From a beta proteobacterium AAP99 (GTDB taxonomy: Bacteria; Pseudomonadota; Gammaproteobacteria; Burkholderiales; Burkholderiaceae_C), in NCBI GenBank assembly GCA_001295775.1, contig LJIA01000012.1:62001-126000 (forward strand): a DNA stretch of 64,000 nucleotides, given 5' to 3'. The position numbers and the translations under genes are program-made. A model generated the notes under the pieces. That model was not told the DNA's origin. It saw only the letters and a program-made list of their open reading frames with translations, and made no database searches. Shown piece after piece: positions 34,843-43,587 of this stretch; position 1 is the stretch's first letter; every line of letters begins with the position of its first letter.

Positions 34843-35046
34843 ATGCCCACCCTTGTCGTCAATGGCCAGTCCACCACGGTGCCGCCGCAGGCTACGGTGG
34901 CGCAGTTGGTCGAGCAGCTGGGCCACACCGGCAAGCGCATCGCCGTGGAACGCAACGGCGAGATCGTGCCCAAGAGCCTGCATGGCAGTACGGTGCTGCT
35001 TGAGGGCGACCGTCTTGAGATCGTTGTGGCTGTGGGCGGTGGATGA
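34843..35046 (+). CDS. thiS: ThiS, sulphur-carrier protein of thiamine synthesis
   Basis: A 67-residue ubiquitin-fold protein. It starts MPTLVVNGQSTTVPPQATVAQLVEQLG and ends EIVVAVGGG; the C-terminal Gly-Gly is activated and thiocarboxylated to deliver sulphur to the thiazole ring. Length is exactly that of ThiS. It precedes thiG, its partner, by 160 bp that hold a nested hairpin rather than a gene. thiO and thiE are not in this window. Confidence 0.95.
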   Translation: MPTLVVNGQSTTVPPQATVAQLVEQLGHTGKRIAVERNGEIVPKSLHGSTVLLEGDRLEIVVAVGGG

Positions 35047-35051
35047 GGTGA

Positions 35052-35087
35052 GCCCGGGGGTTCGGCGAGCACTGCTCGCTGCCGGGC
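35052..35087 (+). other. nested hairpin between thiS and thiG
   Basis: The outer stem GCCCGG (35052-35057) pairs with CCGGGC (35082-35087), and inside it GCGAGC (35065-35070) pairs with GCTCGC (35074-35079). It could attenuate or stabilise the thiS-thiG message, or be a terminator without a U-run. Confidence 0.4.
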
Positions 35088-35206
35088 GAACGGCGAGCGC
35101 GTGCAAGCGCGAGACTCGTCACACCCCAGGCGCTGTTCTGACTCGAAATGCACCGCAGATACCGGCATTCTTGAAGTGAAGATCGTCCAATAGCAGGAGC
35201 ATCAGC

Positions 35207-36040
35207 ATGAGCGAAGGTCTCGACCCCCAGGGCGCCGACGCGCTGACCGTCGGCACGCGCCGCTTCAATTCTCGCCTGCTGGTGGGCACCGGCAAGTACA
35301 CGGACTTCACGCAGACCCGCGCGGCGATTGACGCCTCGGGCGCGGAGATCGTCACCGTGGCGATCCGGCGCGTGAACATCGGCCAGAACGCGGGCGAATC
35401 GCTGCTGGACTTTCTGCCGCCCTCGCAGTTCACCTATTTGCCCAACTCCGCCGGCTGCTACACGGCCGAGGACGCCGTGCGCACCCTGCGCCTGGCGCGC
35501 GAGCTGCTTGATGGCCACAACCTCACCAAGCTCGAGGTGCTGGGCGATCCGACCAACCTGTATCCCAACATGCCTGAGACGATCAAGGCCGCCGAGACCC
35601 TGGTCAAGGAAGGCTTCGAGGTCATGGTCTATTGCAGCGACGACCCCATCCAGGCGCGCGTACTCGAGGACATCGGCTGCGTGGCGATCATGCCTCTGGC
35701 CAGCCTGATCGGCTCCGGCATGGGCATCCTCAATCCCTGGAACATCCAGCTGATTCTGGAAAAGGCCAAGGTACCGGTGATCGTGGACGCGGGCGTGGGT
35801 ACGGCGAGCGACGCGACCATTGCCATGGAACTGGGCTGCGCCGGCGTGCTGATGAACACCGCCATCGCTCTGGCGAAGGACCCGGTGCGCATGGCACGCG
35901 CCATGAAGCTGGGCGTGGAAGCCGGGCGCGATGCGTTTCTCGCCGGGCGCATGCCGAAGAAGCTCTACAGCGGCTCGCCGTCTTCACCCACACAGGGCGT
36001 GATCGGCTCCGCCGGCAGCCCTGCGCCGGCCGCCCGCTGA
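35207..36040 (+). CDS. thiG: ThiG, thiazole synthase
   Basis: A 277-residue TIM-barrel enzyme that builds the thiazole phosphate of thiamine from deoxyxylulose phosphate, dehydroglycine and ThiS-thiocarboxylate. Family blocks are [51 protein letters not shown] (with the Schiff-base lysine), [24 protein letters not shown] and [26 protein letters not shown] lies shortly before ATG 35207. It follows thiS. Confidence 0.96.
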   Translation: MSEGLDPQGADALTVGTRRFNSRLLVGTGKYTDFTQTRAAIDASGAEIVTVAIRRVNIGQNAGESLLDFLPPSQFTYLPNSAGCYTAEDAVRTLRLARELLDGHNLTKLEVLGDPTNLYPNMPETIKAAETLVKEGFEVMVYCSDDPIQARVLEDIGCVAIMPLASLIGSGMGILNPWNIQLILEKAKVPVIVDAGVGTASDATIAMELGCAGVLMNTAIALAKDPVRMARAMKLGVEAGRDAFLAGRMPKKLYSGSPSSPTQGVIGSAGSPAPAAR

Positions 36041-36059
36041 GAGAGTACGAGACATAAGT

Positions 36060-36163
36060 CAATTTCGGCCACATTTTTAGACTAACTGAATAGGCCGCTT
36101 TCCGCGCATCAGACAAGCGAAAAGCCGATATTGACCATCAAAAAATAAACCAATTTCGGCCAA
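36060..36163. repeat. intergenic repeat with a 12-bp direct repeat and a GCCGCTTTCCGC motif
   Basis: CAATTTCGGCCA occurs at 36060-36071 and again at 36152-36163, right before the trmB start. Between them lies GCCGCTTTCCGCGCAT (36094-36109), and GACAAGCG shortly after, which is the tail word of the 34-nt hairpin family. A complement, GGCCGAAATTGA, occurs near 58173-58184 close to the related motif copy there. Confidence 0.5.
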
Positions 36164-36940
36164 ATGAGCACTGAAACGCCCTTGCACAGCCCGTCACCTG
36201 GCGCCAAGCCGGACACGCCCGTGTCCACCGCGCCGCTGAACGAGGACGGCCGCCCCGTGCGCGACTGGGGGCACATCAAGAGCTTCGTGCACCGCAAGGC
36301 GCGCTTCTCGCCGAGCCAGCGCGACGCCTACGAGCGCCTGCTGCCGGTCTGGGGTCTGAATTACCAGCCGGCCGCCACCGACTTCGACACCGTCTTCGGC
36401 CGGGCTGCGCCGCTGGTGCTGGAGATCGGCTGCGGCATGGGCGAGACCACGGCCCATCTGGCCGGCAGCCGGCCGGACGTGAACTACCTCGGCGTCGAGG
36501 TGTTCACCAGCGGCGTGGGCGCGCTGCTCAAGCGGATCGAGGAGCAGGCGCTGCAAAACCTGCGCGTCATGCAGCACGACGCCGTCGAGATCGTGCGCGA
36601 CATGATCCCGGCCGACCGCCTCGCGGGTGCGCACATCTACTTCCCGGACCCCTGGCCCAAGGCGCGCCACCACAAGCGCCGCCTGGTGCAGCCCTGGTTC
36701 ATCGAACTGCTGGCCTCGCGCATCGCCCCCGGCGGCTACCTGCACTGCGCCACGGACGTGGCGGACTACGCCCAGCAGATGCTCGAGGTGCTCAGCGGCG
36801 AAAAGCAGCTCGCCAACACCGCCACCGGCTTCGGAGCGCGCACCAACCCGCTGTTCGAGCGCCCGGTGACCAAGTTCGAGAACCGCGGCCTCAAGCTGGG
36901 CCACGGCGTGTGGGACCTGATCTTCAAGCGCGTGGCTTAG
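36164..36940 (+). CDS. trmB: TrmB, tRNA (guanine46-N7)-methyltransferase
   Basis: A 258-residue class I methyltransferase that makes m7G46 in tRNA. The SAM site is LVLEIGCGMGETTAHLAGSRP; family marks include LGVEVFTSGVGALLKRI, HIYFPDPWPKARHHKRRLV (contact and catalytic region) and a TKFENRGLKLGHGVWDLIF end. An N-terminal extension of about 40 residues is Pro-rich. The start abuts an intergenic repeat. It is convergent with the acetyltransferase gene, overlapping by 17 bp. Confidence 0.95.
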   Translation: MSTETPLHSPSPGAKPDTPVSTAPLNEDGRPVRDWGHIKSFVHRKARFSPSQRDAYERLLPVWGLNYQPAATDFDTVFGRAAPLVLEIGCGMGETTAHLAGSRPDVNYLGVEVFTSGVGALLKRIEEQALQNLRVMQHDAVEIVRDMIPADRLAGAHIYFPDPWPKARHHKRRLVQPWFIELLASRIAPGGYLHCATDVADYAQQMLEVLSGEKQLANTATGFGARTNPLFERPVTKFENRGLKLGHGVWDLIFKRVA

Positions 36941-37550
36941 CCACCGCCGAGCCGGCCGGGGCGGGCGGCGCCTGCTGCACACCCATGGCGGCATTGATGA
37001 GCTGATAGAGCTCATGGTCACGCCAGGCGCCGTCGATGAACAGATACATCGGCGCCAGGCCGATGAACTGGAAGCCCAGGCGGCGCATCACCGCCAGGCT
37101 GCGCGTGTTCTCCGGGCGCACCGCCGCCTGGATGCGGTGCATGTGCTGGGCGCTGAACATGAAGCCAATGGCCGCGCGCAGCGCCTCGCTCATCAGCCCG
37201 CGGCCTTCCTGGCCGCCGTCCAGCGAGTAACCCAGCACGCAGGAATGAAACGGCCCGCGCGCGATCTGCGTGAAGTTGATCCGCGCAATCAAGTGCCGAT
37301 CATGGCCAAGATCGCCGCGCGCAAACACGTTCAGGCGCACGGCGCTGCCGGTGGACCACTCGCCCACCGCGGTCTCGCCGTAGCGGCGCCAATAGGGCTC
37401 GGTGTAGAAGCCTTCGGGTGCAGGCGGGTCCCAGCGGGCCAGGTGGGCGCGGTTGCGCTCGAAGAACTCGACGGTCGATGCCGCATCATCCGGCAGGGCC
37501 AGCCGCAGCGTGAGGCGTTCGGCGTGCAGCTCCGGCGGGGCCTGGATCAT
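36924..37550 (-). CDS. RimJ-type GNAT acetyltransferase
   Basis: A 208-residue N-acetyltransferase. It begins MIQAPPELHAERLTLRLALPDDA and has the RimJ/RimL features: FERNRAHLARWDP, SCVLGYSLDGGQEGRGLMSEALRAAIGF with the acetyl-CoA-binding region, and RIQAAVRPENTRSLAVMRRLGF. RimJ modifies a ribosomal protein, but paralogues act on other substrates, so the target is not certain. The gene is 19 bp downstream of uppP on the same strand. Confidence 0.88.
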   Translation of the reverse strand: MIQAPPELHAERLTLRLALPDDAASTVEFFERNRAHLARWDPPAPEGFYTEPYWRRYGETAVGEWSTGSAVRLNVFARGDLGHDRHLIARINFTQIARGPFHSCVLGYSLDGGQEGRGLMSEALRAAIGFMFSAQHMHRIQAAVRPENTRSLAVMRRLGFQFIGLAPMYLFIDGAWRDHELYQLINAAMGVQQAPPAPAGSAVAKPRA

Positions 37551-37569
37551 GGTTGCCGCCGCAATCCGT

Positions 37570-38403
37570 TCAATCCGACCAGCTCACGATGCCGAAGTGC
37601 GCCGTGGCCAGCACCACGACGCCGAAGATGATGCGGTACCAGGCAAAGGGCACGAAGGTGTGCGAGGACACATAGCGCACCAGCCACTTCACGACGACCA
37701 GCGCGCTCAGGAAGGCGAACACGAAGCCCACGGCAAACATCGGCACGTCCGCCAGAGAAAGCAGCGCGCGCTGCTTGTAGACGGAATACACGCCCGCGCC
37801 GATCAGCGTGGGAATGGCCAGGAAGAAACTGAACTCGGTGGCCGCCTTGCGCGACAGGCCCAGCAGCATTCCGCCGATGATGGTCGCGCCACTGCGGCTG
37901 GTGCCCGGGATCATGGCAAAGCACTGCACCAGCCCGACCTTGAGCGCGTCGGCATGGGTCATGTCGTCCACCTCGGCCACGCGCACGGCCGCCGGATTGG
38001 CCGCCTGACGCCGCTCGGCCCAGAGAATGATGAAGCCACCGATGATGAAGGTGGTGGCCACCACCGTTGCCGTGAACAGGTGCGCCTTGATCGCGGCACC
38101 GAAGGCCAGCCCCAGAATCACCGCCGGGAAGAAGGCGATCAGCACGTTGATGACGAAGCGGCGCGCCTTTTCGTCCTGCTGGATGCCAGCGGCGGTGGAC
38201 CACACGCGCTGCCAGTAGAAGAGGATCACGGCGACGATGGCGCCGGTCTGGATGGCGATCTCGAAGACCTTGGCCTTCTCGCCCTGGAAGTTGAGCAGGT
38301 CGCCGGCCAGGATCAGGTGGCCGGTGCTGGAAATGGGGAGGAACTCGGTCAGGCCCTCCACCACACCCATGATGGCGGCCTTGATCAGCAGAAGAATGTC
38401 CAA
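37570..38403 (-). CDS. uppP: UppP/BacA, undecaprenyl-diphosphatase
   Basis: A 277-residue polytopic membrane enzyme that recycles undecaprenyl pyrophosphate, the lipid carrier for peptidoglycan. The active-site blocks are [17 protein letters not shown] (residues about 16-32) and [35 protein letters not shown], with PGTSRSG as the phosphate loop. Length fits. About eight helices are present. The plus strand also carries an open frame over this gene, which is a shadow. Confidence 0.95.
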   Translation of the reverse strand: MDILLLIKAAIMGVVEGLTEFLPISSTGHLILAGDLLNFQGEKAKVFEIAIQTGAIVAVILFYWQRVWSTAAGIQQDEKARRFVINVLIAFFPAVILGLAFGAAIKAHLFTATVVATTFIIGGFIILWAERRQAANPAAVRVAEVDDMTHADALKVGLVQCFAMIPGTSRSGATIIGGMLLGLSRKAATEFSFFLAIPTLIGAGVYSVYKQRALLSLADVPMFAVGFVFAFLSALVVVKWLVRYVSSHTFVPFAWYRIIFGVVVLATAHFGIVSWSD

Positions 38404-38554
38404 GAAAGTGCGTCCTGCAATGGCGCACCGCGGGTGCGGTGCAGCAGGCGCGCATTATCGGCCAGCGGCGGGGCCAGCTAGGCCGCTGGTCGGGCTGAGC
38501 GTTCAGCAGACCTTCAGCCAGCTGACCACCAGTTCAGGACGCCTCACGACCCCC

Positions 38555-38878
38555 TCAGGCCGTCGCCGGCTGCTGGCCGCGCACACGCCGCCACCATGCA
38601 TGCGCGAATCGCATCCATGATTGCAGCGTGCGCATGCGTGGCTGCGCACGCGAAGAACGCTGCGCCAGGATGAGCACACGCGCGGGGCAGAGGGCCTCAA
38701 TCACGACCTCGTGCGCATCGGCACCCGGCCATTCAGCACCGGCATCCAGCACGCGATCATCCGGCTGATTGGCTGCCGTCAGCCAGACGCGCCCCTGCAT
38801 GATGCGAAGCGGCTGGCGCAGGCGGGGCAGGCGCAGCAGCTCGCCGGCCTGCAGCTCGTAGAACACCCCGTGGTTCAT
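38555..38878 (-). CDS. DUF2917-family protein
   Basis: A 107-residue protein of the betaproteobacterial DUF2917 type. The fold reads as a cupin-like barrel: YELQAGELLRLPRLRQPLRIMQGRVWLTAANQPDDRVLDAGAEW. No function is established. It is divergent from a LysR regulator with an inverted repeat in the shared 118-bp gap, so the regulator may control it. The 151-bp gap between it and uppP shows no further feature. Confidence 0.75.
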   Translation of the reverse strand: MNHGVFYELQAGELLRLPRLRQPLRIMQGRVWLTAANQPDDRVLDAGAEWPGADAHEVVIEALCPARVLILAQRSSRAQPRMRTLQSWMRFAHAWWRRVRGQQPATA

Positions 38879-38963
38879 GCTGAAACCCCTTTCCGGTCTG
38901 CCTTCGACTCAGGCTGCAGACTAGGTGCGGCGCAGCATCCGGACAAACGCTTTGCATCCATCC

Positions 38964-38984
38964 CATGCATGCGCTTGGTGCATG
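38964..38984. promoter_or_regulatory. inverted repeat, probable LysR-type operator
   Basis: CATGCA (38964-38969) and TGCATG (38979-38984) flank a 9-base spacer just before the LysR start and within the divergent gap with the DUF2917 gene. The spacing suits a LysR site; binding is inferred. Confidence 0.45.
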
Positions 38985-38996
38985 TATGCTTGACCC

Positions 38997-39920
38997 ATGA
39001 CCCGTCGCGCCCGCACCCGCCCCATCCAGCTCGACAGCCTGCGCGGCTTTGATGCCGCCGCCCGCCACCTGAGCTTCACCCAGGCCGCAAAGGAACTCAG
39101 CCTGACGCAAAGCTCGATTTCGCGGCAGGTGGCAGCGCTGGAAGACGATGTGGGCCAGCCGCTGTTCACCCGCAAGACGCGCGCGCTGGAGCTCACGCAC
39201 GCCGGCCACCGTCTGGCGCAGGCCGTGCGCAAGGCGCTCGCCGAGGTGGACGCCAGCGTGCAGGACCTGCGCAGCGGCCAGACACAGCGGCGCGTGGCCA
39301 TCACCACCTTCCCGTCCTTTGCCTCGCTTTGGCTGATTCCGCGCCTGCCGGCCTTCTCGCGCGTCGCGCCGGGCGTGGAGCTGCGCATCGACTCCACCGA
39401 GCTGAAGGTGGACCTCGTGGCCGAGCAGTTTGACGTCGCCATCCGCCTGACGCGGGCCGACACTGCGCCGCGCGACGCGATCGCCCTGAGCATGGAGGAC
39501 TACACCCCCGTGCTGGCGCCTTCGCTGATCGAACGCCACGGGCCGGTCAAGACGCCGCAGGACCTCGCCCGCTTCACGCAGCTGGTGATGGAAGACGCAG
39601 GCACCAGCAGCCGCGAGCACAACTGGCCCGAGTGGTTTGCGCTTGCGGGCGTAAAGAACGTGAAGCCGGCGGCACGCCTGGTCTTCAACTTCATCGACCA
39701 GACCCTGCAGGCCGCCGCCCGCGGCCAGGGCGTGGCCTTGGGCCGGCGCCCCTTCATCGACGACTTCATCGAGCGCGGCGAGCTGGTCGCGCCCTTCTCG
39801 CAGCGCCTGCCCTCGCGCTACGGCTACTTCCTGCTGCGCAACCCGGAGCGGGCGGACGCGCCGGAGGTAAAGGCCTTCTGCGACTGGCTGGTCAGCCAGT
39901 TCGCCCATCACAGTCTGTAG
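38997..39920 (+). CDS. LysR-family regulator, GcvA-like
   Basis: A 307-residue transcription regulator. The winged helix shows LDSLRGFDAAARHLSFTQAAKELSLTQSSISRQVAALEDDVGQPLFTRKTRALELT. The effector domain begins about residue 95 (QRRVAITTFPSFASLWLIPRLPAF) and contains RIDSTELKVDLVAEQFDVAIRL, typical of the GcvA/amino-acid branch. It probably regulates the divergent DUF2917 gene and itself through the inverted repeat at 38964-38984. Effector unknown. Confidence 0.92.
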   Translation: MTRRARTRPIQLDSLRGFDAAARHLSFTQAAKELSLTQSSISRQVAALEDDVGQPLFTRKTRALELTHAGHRLAQAVRKALAEVDASVQDLRSGQTQRRVAITTFPSFASLWLIPRLPAFSRVAPGVELRIDSTELKVDLVAEQFDVAIRLTRADTAPRDAIALSMEDYTPVLAPSLIERHGPVKTPQDLARFTQLVMEDAGTSSREHNWPEWFALAGVKNVKPAARLVFNFIDQTLQAAARGQGVALGRRPFIDDFIERGELVAPFSQRLPSRYGYFLLRNPERADAPEVKAFCDWLVSQFAHHSL

Positions 39921-40037
39921 TCAGGCAAGCAACTCCACGGGCTTGTGCGGATGACCCGCGTCTGAGCGGCCCATAGACTCCGGCGCTGCTCTCATGGCAA
40001 CCCGCCATGTGGGCCTTCTTCCTCCGGAGACCTGCTC

Positions 40038-42134
40038 ATGAAGCACGCCCTCGGCCTGCGCCCCGCTGCACTGGCCCTGTTGTCCGCATTTCTCGTGGCC
40101 GCCCCGGCCCATGCGCCGTTTGCGCAGAGCACCACGGCCGCCGCGGCCTCCAGCGCCACTGCCGGCGCCCCGAGGAGCGGCATCGAGCTGCAATACATCG
40201 ACCGCAGCGTGCGCCCGCAGGACGACCTCTTCCGCTTCGTGAACGGCAAGTGGCTCGCCGCCACGCCGATCCCGGCGGACCGCGACAGCATGGGCACCTT
40301 CATCAAGCTGCGCGACGAGTCTGACGCGAACGTGCGCAAGCTCATCGAAGAGCTCGCCGCCAAGCCGCAAGCCGCGGGCAGTGAATCCGCCAAGATCGCC
40401 GCCTACTGGACGAGCTTCATGGACGAAGCCGGCATTGAGCGCGCAGGCATTGCGCCGCTTCGCCCGCTGCTGGCCGAGGTGGATGCCGTGAAGACCCCTG
40501 CGGACCTGGCCGGACTGTTCGGCCGCTGGCAGGGTCTGGCGGAGTCACCACTGTCTTTGCGCGTACGCGCCGATGCCGAGAACCCTACGATCTATGCCGC
40601 GTTTGCGTGGCAAAGCGGCCTTGGTCTGGGCAACCGCAACTTCTATCTGGCTGAGGGCGAGCGCTTTGCCAATGCCCGCGCGGCCTATGTGAAGTATCTG
40701 GAAACCGTGTTCGGGCTGATTGGTGACAAAAACTCGGACAAGACGCCCGCACAGAGCGCAGCCGCAGTGCTCGCGCTGGAAACCGAGATCGCCCGCGCCC
40801 ACTGGGAGCCGGCACGCCTGCGCAACCCGCGCGCGGTCTACAACCCCATGACGCTCGATGAACTGCGCGCCACCGCGCCGCAGCTGCCCTGGGCCGAGCT
40901 GCTGGCAGGCGCCCGCCTGAGCGCCACCGCACAGAACAAGATCTCGCTCGGCCAGAAGGACTACGCCGCCACGCTGGGCAAGCTGATGAGCGAGCAGCCC
41001 CTGGCCGCCTGGCAGGCCTACGCCCGCGCCCGGCTGATCGACGCCACCGTGCAGGTGTTGCCCAAGGCTTTCCGAGACGCCAGCTTCACCCTGCGTGGCC
41101 GCACACTCACCGGCCTGGAAGCCGAGCGCGCCCGCTGGCAGCTCGCCATTGCCGAGATCAACAGCGCCCTGGGCTTTGCCGTGGGCAAGCAGTATGTGGA
41201 GCGGCACTTCCCGCCCGCGGCCCGTGCCCGCATGATGACCATGGTCAACAACCTCATGCGCGCCTATGGCGAGAGCATCGATGGCCTGACCTGGATGGGC
41301 CCGGCCACCAAGGATGAAGCGCGCAAGAAGCTCGCCGCCATCAGCACCAAGATCGGCTACCCCGATGTCTGGCGCGACTATTCCGCACTCGAGGTGCGCG
41401 CCGGCGACGCGCTCGGCAATCGCATCCGCGCCGCCCGCTTTGAATACGCCCGCACCAACACGCGGGTGGGCAAGACGGTGGACCGCAGCGAGTGGGGCAT
41501 GACCCCGCAGACCGTGAACGCCTACTACAACCCGAGCGGCAATGAGATCGTCTTCCCCGCCGCCATCCTGCAGCCGCCCTTCTTTGACCTGAACGCCGAC
41601 GACGCCGTGAACTACGGCGCCATCGGCGGCGTGATCGGCCACGAGATCGGCCACGGCTTTGACGACCAGGGCAGCCAGTACGACGCCGTCGGCCGCCTGC
41701 GCAACTGGTGGACGGCCGAGGACCGCAAGGCTTTCGAGGCCCTGGGTCTGCGCCTGGTGGAGCAATACAGCGCCTACGAGCCCGTACCCGGCCAGCGCGT
41801 GAATGGCCGCGTGGCGCTGGGTGAGAACATCGCCGACCTCTCCGGCCTGCAGATCGCCTACCGCGCCTACCAGCTGTCTCTGGCTGGCAAGCCCGCGGCG
41901 GTGATCGACGGCTTCACCGGCGAGCAGCGCTTCTTCATCGGCTGGGCCCAGGCCTGGCGCAGCAAGACGCGCCCGGAGCGCATGATCCAGCGCATGCAGG
42001 CCGGCCCCCACTCGCCCGAGGAGTTCCGCGCCAACGGCGTAGTCAAGAACCACGACGGCTTCCAGGCCGCCTTCGAGACCAAGGACGGCGACAAGCTCTT
42101 CAAGCCGGTGGAGCAGCGCATCCGCATCTGGTGA
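40038..42134 (+). CDS. exported M13-family (neprilysin-type) metallopeptidase
   Basis: A 698-residue zinc peptidase. Signal peptide MKHALGLRPAALALLSAFLVAAPAHA. The zinc site HEIGH (residues 535-539) lies in GGVIGHEIGHGFDDQGSQYDAVG, with ENIADLSGLQIAY supplying the third ligand, preceded by NAYYNPSGNEIVFPAAILQPPFFD. The C-terminus (RNNxxF region, KPVEQRIRIW end) is complete. M13 enzymes cut small peptides in the periplasm. A GC hairpin (GCGCCC/GGGCGC, 42146-42163) after the stop may terminate it. It is followed by repeats. Confidence 0.93.
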   Translation: MKHALGLRPAALALLSAFLVAAPAHAPFAQSTTAAAASSATAGAPRSGIELQYIDRSVRPQDDLFRFVNGKWLAATPIPADRDSMGTFIKLRDESDANVRKLIEELAAKPQAAGSESAKIAAYWTSFMDEAGIERAGIAPLRPLLAEVDAVKTPADLAGLFGRWQGLAESPLSLRVRADAENPTIYAAFAWQSGLGLGNRNFYLAEGERFANARAAYVKYLETVFGLIGDKNSDKTPAQSAAAVLALETEIARAHWEPARLRNPRAVYNPMTLDELRATAPQLPWAELLAGARLSATAQNKISLGQKDYAATLGKLMSEQPLAAWQAYARARLIDATVQVLPKAFRDASFTLRGRTLTGLEAERARWQLAIAEINSALGFAVGKQYVERHFPPAARARMMTMVNNLMRAYGESIDGLTWMGPATKDEARKKLAAISTKIGYPDVWRDYSALEVRAGDALGNRIRAARFEYARTNTRVGKTVDRSEWGMTPQTVNAYYNPSGNEIVFPAAILQPPFFDLNADDAVNYGAIGGVIGHEIGHGFDDQGSQYDAVGRLRNWWTAEDRKAFEALGLRLVEQYSAYEPVPGQRVNGRVALGENIADLSGLQIAYRAYQLSLAGKPAAVIDGFTGEQRFFIGWAQAWRSKTRPERMIQRMQAGPHSPEEFRANGVVKNHDGFQAAFETKDGDKLFKPVEQRIRIW

Positions 42135-42186
42135 GTACCTTGCCGGCGCCCAGGCCCGGGCGCTGATGGCGAGAATGGCTTTGGAT

Positions 42187-42239
42187 GCGGTTCTTCAGGC
42201 CAAAATGGCTGAAGAGCCGCATGGGACAAGCGGAAAGGC
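42187..42239 (-). repeat. 34-nt hairpin repeat, minus orientation, with head
   Basis: The core 42187-42220 has arms GCGGTTCTTCAGGC and GCTGAAGAGCCGC around an AAAAT loop. The head ATGGGACAAGCGG (42221-42233) and AAAGGC follow. On the minus strand it reads TTTCCGCTTGTCCCATGCGG then the hairpin, as in copies near 56.4 and 57.0 kb. Confidence 0.65.
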
Positions 42240-42292
42240 ACCTTCGACAACGAAATGCGACTTGTTGAAGAAGCTAAGCTGGTTTTTTGGGC

Positions 42293-42326
42293 GCGCTTCT
42301 CCAGCCGACTTGGGCTGGAGAAGCGC
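42293..42326 (+). repeat. 34-nt hairpin repeat, perfect stem copy without head
   Basis: The 14-bp perfect stem GCGCTTCTCCAGCC/GGCTGGAGAAGCGC has a 6-base loop. It is followed by ATGAATCGAACATCTA, which resembles the tails after the copies at 3180 and 42986. The rest of 42135-42383 is unassigned. Confidence 0.65.
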
Positions 42327-42383
42327 ATGAATCGAACATCTACGCTGCCGGATCGGGGCGTCGCGGCACCAACGGCATGCACC

Positions 42384-42812
42384 CTACGGCGCCGCCAGCA
42401 CCTTGCGCATCGTGTACTTGGTGTTGCCCTGTGGGAAGCCAGGCATCTCGTGCAGCACCGTGTAGCCGTGCCTGGCGTAGAACTCGGGCGCCTGGAAGGT
42501 GAAGGTATCCAGGATGAAGACGCTGCAGCCGTGCTGCCGGGCTTGCTGTTCGAAGGCGGTGAGCAGCGCGCTGCCCAGGCGCTGGCCGCGCAGCTCGGGC
42601 TTGACCCAGAGGTAGAGCAGTTCGCAGTAGTCGCCCCAGCGCCGGCCGCTGGCGCCGCCGATCAGCTCACCGTCATCCGCGCGGGCGCAGGCAAAGACCT
42701 GTGCGGCGCCTGCCATGGGCCCGACGGTGAAGTTGAACTCCATCACGCCGCCTTCAATGGCCTGGGCCACCTCGGGCTCGACCTCGTCATGTGCTGTCAG
42801 GGTGTAGTCCAC
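42384..42812 (-). CDS. GNAT-family acetyltransferase
   Basis: A 142-residue N-acetyltransferase. Family parts are LIGGASGRRWGDYCELLYLWVKPELRGQRLGSALLTAFEQQARQHG (acetyl-CoA site RGQRLGSAL) and FTFQAPEFYARHGYTVLHEMPGFPQGNTKYTMRKVL. GTG 42812 gives VDYTLTAHDEVEPEV, the usual start for these proteins; ATG 42863 is an in-frame alternative. Both hairpin repeats at 42.2-42.3 kb and the copy at 42.95 kb bracket it. Substrate unknown. Confidence 0.85.
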   Translation of the reverse strand: MDYTLTAHDEVEPEVAQAIEGGVMEFNFTVGPMAGAAQVFACARADDGELIGGASGRRWGDYCELLYLWVKPELRGQRLGSALLTAFEQQARQHGCSVFILDTFTFQAPEFYARHGYTVLHEMPGFPQGNTKYTMRKVLAAP

Positions 42813-42934
42813 TTGAGCCGCCCGCTGTGAATTCCGTGTGTGCGCGTTGCTCGGAGCAATCATGCCGCCGGGCTTGCCCCGCGCCAAGCAACCGTTGCTT
42901 GCGACCAAGCCTGCTTTGCAGCGCATCCGGGGTG

Positions 42935-42986
42935 GTTTTCCGCATGTCCGGCGCGGTTCTTCAGGCATTTTGGCTTGAAGAACCGC
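42935..42986 (+). repeat. 34-nt hairpin repeat, plus orientation, with head
   Basis: The head GTTTTCCGCATGTCCGGC precedes the core 42953-42986, arms GCGGTTCTTCAGGC and GCTTGAAGAACCGC around ATTTTG. The tail ATGGAATGGACATCTA matches the tail type of the copy at 42293. It lies between two acetyltransferase genes. Confidence 0.65.
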
Positions 42987-42999
42987 ATGGAATGGACAT

Positions 43000-43587
43000 C
43001 TAGCTCTTGAAGTCCGGGCTTGGATCGGTGGCAAGCAGGCCGTAGAGGTGCACGTCGTAGCAGCGATCGCGCACCACCCAGCGCTGGCGCAGGCGACCTT
43101 CCACGGCAAAGCCCAAGCGCAGCAGCAGCTGGTGGCTGGCGGTGTTGGCCACGTCCACCTCGGCTTCGATGCGGCGCACGGCCAAGGCGCCGAACAGGCG
43201 GGCGCAGACGCCGCGCAGCGCTTCGTGCATGAGGCCCTGGCCCCAGTGGCTGCGGGCGAGCACGTACCCGAGCTCGACGCGGGCGCTGGTGGCGTCCCAC
43301 TTGAACAGGAGCACGGTACCGATCACGCGGCCATCGCTGCGCTGCTCCACCACCAACTGCAGCGCAGTGCCGCCGGCCTCGATGCCGCGCATGCGCGCTA
43401 GCCACGCGCGGGCGTCGTCCAGGTGCTGCCAGGTGGCATAGGGCAGGAAGCGTGTGGTCTCGGCGTCGCCATTGACGGCGAGCAGGTCGGGCAGATCGCT
43501 TTCTTCCAGCGCGCGGACGATCAACCGCTCGGTGCTGAGGCTGCCGAAGTCGGCCAGGGTCACGGCGGCCGCAGCGCGGGCGCTCAC
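43000..43587 (-). CDS. RimJ/RimL-type GNAT acetyltransferase
   Basis: A 195-residue acetyltransferase. Key blocks are LSTERLIVRALEESDLPDLLAVNGDAETTRFLPY, VELGYVLARSHWGQGLMHEALRGVCARLFG with the cofactor loop, and RIEAEVDVANTASHQLLLRLGFAVEGRLRQRW. The start overlaps mgtE's stop by 4 bp (ATGA), so the two are co-translated. RimJ/L-like enzymes acetylate N-terminal residues or small amines; the substrate here is unknown. Confidence 0.9.
   Translation of the reverse strand: MSARAAAAVTLADFGSLSTERLIVRALEESDLPDLLAVNGDAETTRFLPYATWQHLDDARAWLARMRGIEAGGTALQLVVEQRSDGRVIGTVLLFKWDATSARVELGYVLARSHWGQGLMHEALRGVCARLFGALAVRRIEAEVDVANTASHQLLLRLGFAVEGRLRQRWVVRDRCYDVHLYGLLATDPSPDFKS

Noticed and set aside
40545-42053. 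502-codon open frame opposite the M13 peptidase
   Set aside because: Shadow frame; the plus strand has intact HEIGH and signal peptide.
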